Source: Hybos culiciformis (Eukaryota > Arthropoda > Insecta > Diptera > Hybotidae). Taken from it: DNA of 64,000 nt. Position numbers and translations under genes: made by a program. Shown here piece after piece: positions 63,708-64,000 of the stretch. The number at the start of each line of letters is the position of its first letter. Position 1 is the stretch's first letter. Location of the stretch: the NCBI GenBank assembly GCA_964007475.1, contig OZ023273.1:116421812-116485811 (forward strand), in the 5' to 3' direction. The notes under the pieces are model-generated. The model was given only the letters and a program-made list of their open reading frames with translations, was not told the origin of the DNA and ran no database searches.

Positions 63708-64000
63708 TTTTATAGTTTTATAACTCTCACAATTCTTACTAAGTTAAAATAATATGAATTCAAAATAACGTAATTATGTAAAAAGAAATTAAAATAATAT
63801 TGAGTTGTTTGGAGACTTATGAATTCGAATTTCCTTCTCAACGAACGGTAGAACTATTTTAAACAATGATTGAATGTGAACTAAATAATAATATTATTTT
63901 CCAATAGGAAAAATCATTTTAAAAAAATGAATAAAAGGATTATAAGTTCAAATAAAATAAATTGACCTTGATATTAAATTATAATAATAAAAAAAAATAT
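63708..64000. promoter_or_regulatory. 5' flank of the INAF-like gene
   Basis: Upstream sequence of the minus-strand gene to the window edge. It probably holds the 5' UTR and promoter, but no specific element can be assigned. Confidence 0.35.

Noticed and set aside
1..64000. CRISPR arrays, operons, ribosome binding sites and bacterial terminators
   Set aside because: The window is eukaryotic (spliced genes, AATAAA signals). The tandem repeats seen lack the regular repeat-spacer pattern.

Overview
This is a very AT-rich animal nuclear genome window, almost certainly from an insect. Evidence: every recognisable gene is split by GT-AG introns; there is a ZAD-type C2H2 zinc-finger protein, an arthropod-specific architecture; there is an apparent INAF-motif protein; and the spacers hold AT-rich, TAGGTA-like simple repeats and small non-autonomous DNA transposons. 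The order of insect cannot be fixed from the sequence alone. Nothing looks prokaryotic or viral, and no CRISPR array, operon, rRNA or convincing tRNA was seen.

Layout, left to right. (1) 1688-5456, minus: a six-exon SLC7A6OS/Iwr1 homologue (RNA polymerase II nuclear import factor), 325 codons. (2) 7173-9243, minus: a short-chain dehydrogenase of the SDR16C (retinol/17-beta-hydroxysteroid dehydrogenase) type. It has kept its Rossmann glycines but lost the N-S-Y-K catalytic residues, and its first exon is unresolved. (3) 10586-11176: a non-autonomous hAT element with an 8-bp target duplication. (4) 11924-16136, minus: a six-exon OATP/SLCO transporter with a Kazal-like loop, 782 aa. (5) 17131-19906, plus: a six-exon heparan sulfate 2-O-sulfotransferase, 350 aa, head-to-head with the OATP gene. 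(6) 19907-31974: about 12 kb without a recognisable gene, holding a 275-bp fold-back and a 247-bp inverted-repeat element. (7) 31986-35490, plus: a four-exon CRAL-TRIO lipid-transfer protein, 301 aa. (8) 37832-40820, plus: a three-exon ZAD protein with eight C2H2 fingers, 570 aa. (9) 42962-44643 and 54624-56371, plus: two paralogous 1-acylglycerol-3-phosphate acyltransferases (286 and 271 aa), 10 kb apart. (10) 57142-59690: a nest of mobile elements, with a hAT element inside a larger 16-bp-TIR structure and an inverted-repeat element inside the hAT. (11) 62993-63707, minus: a two-exon gene for a 72-aa single-pass INAF-like membrane protein.

The genes are ordinary unlinked eukaryotic genes; only the two acyltransferases are clearly related to each other. 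All exon joins were read by eye from splice motifs and checked for reading phase, so each complete model is phase-consistent from start to stop. Transcript starts, UTR exons and polyadenylation sites are mostly unknown. No convincing new multi-gene system was found. The most unusual items are the catalytically degenerate SDR, the nested transposon complex, the tandem acyltransferases and the INAF-like microprotein.
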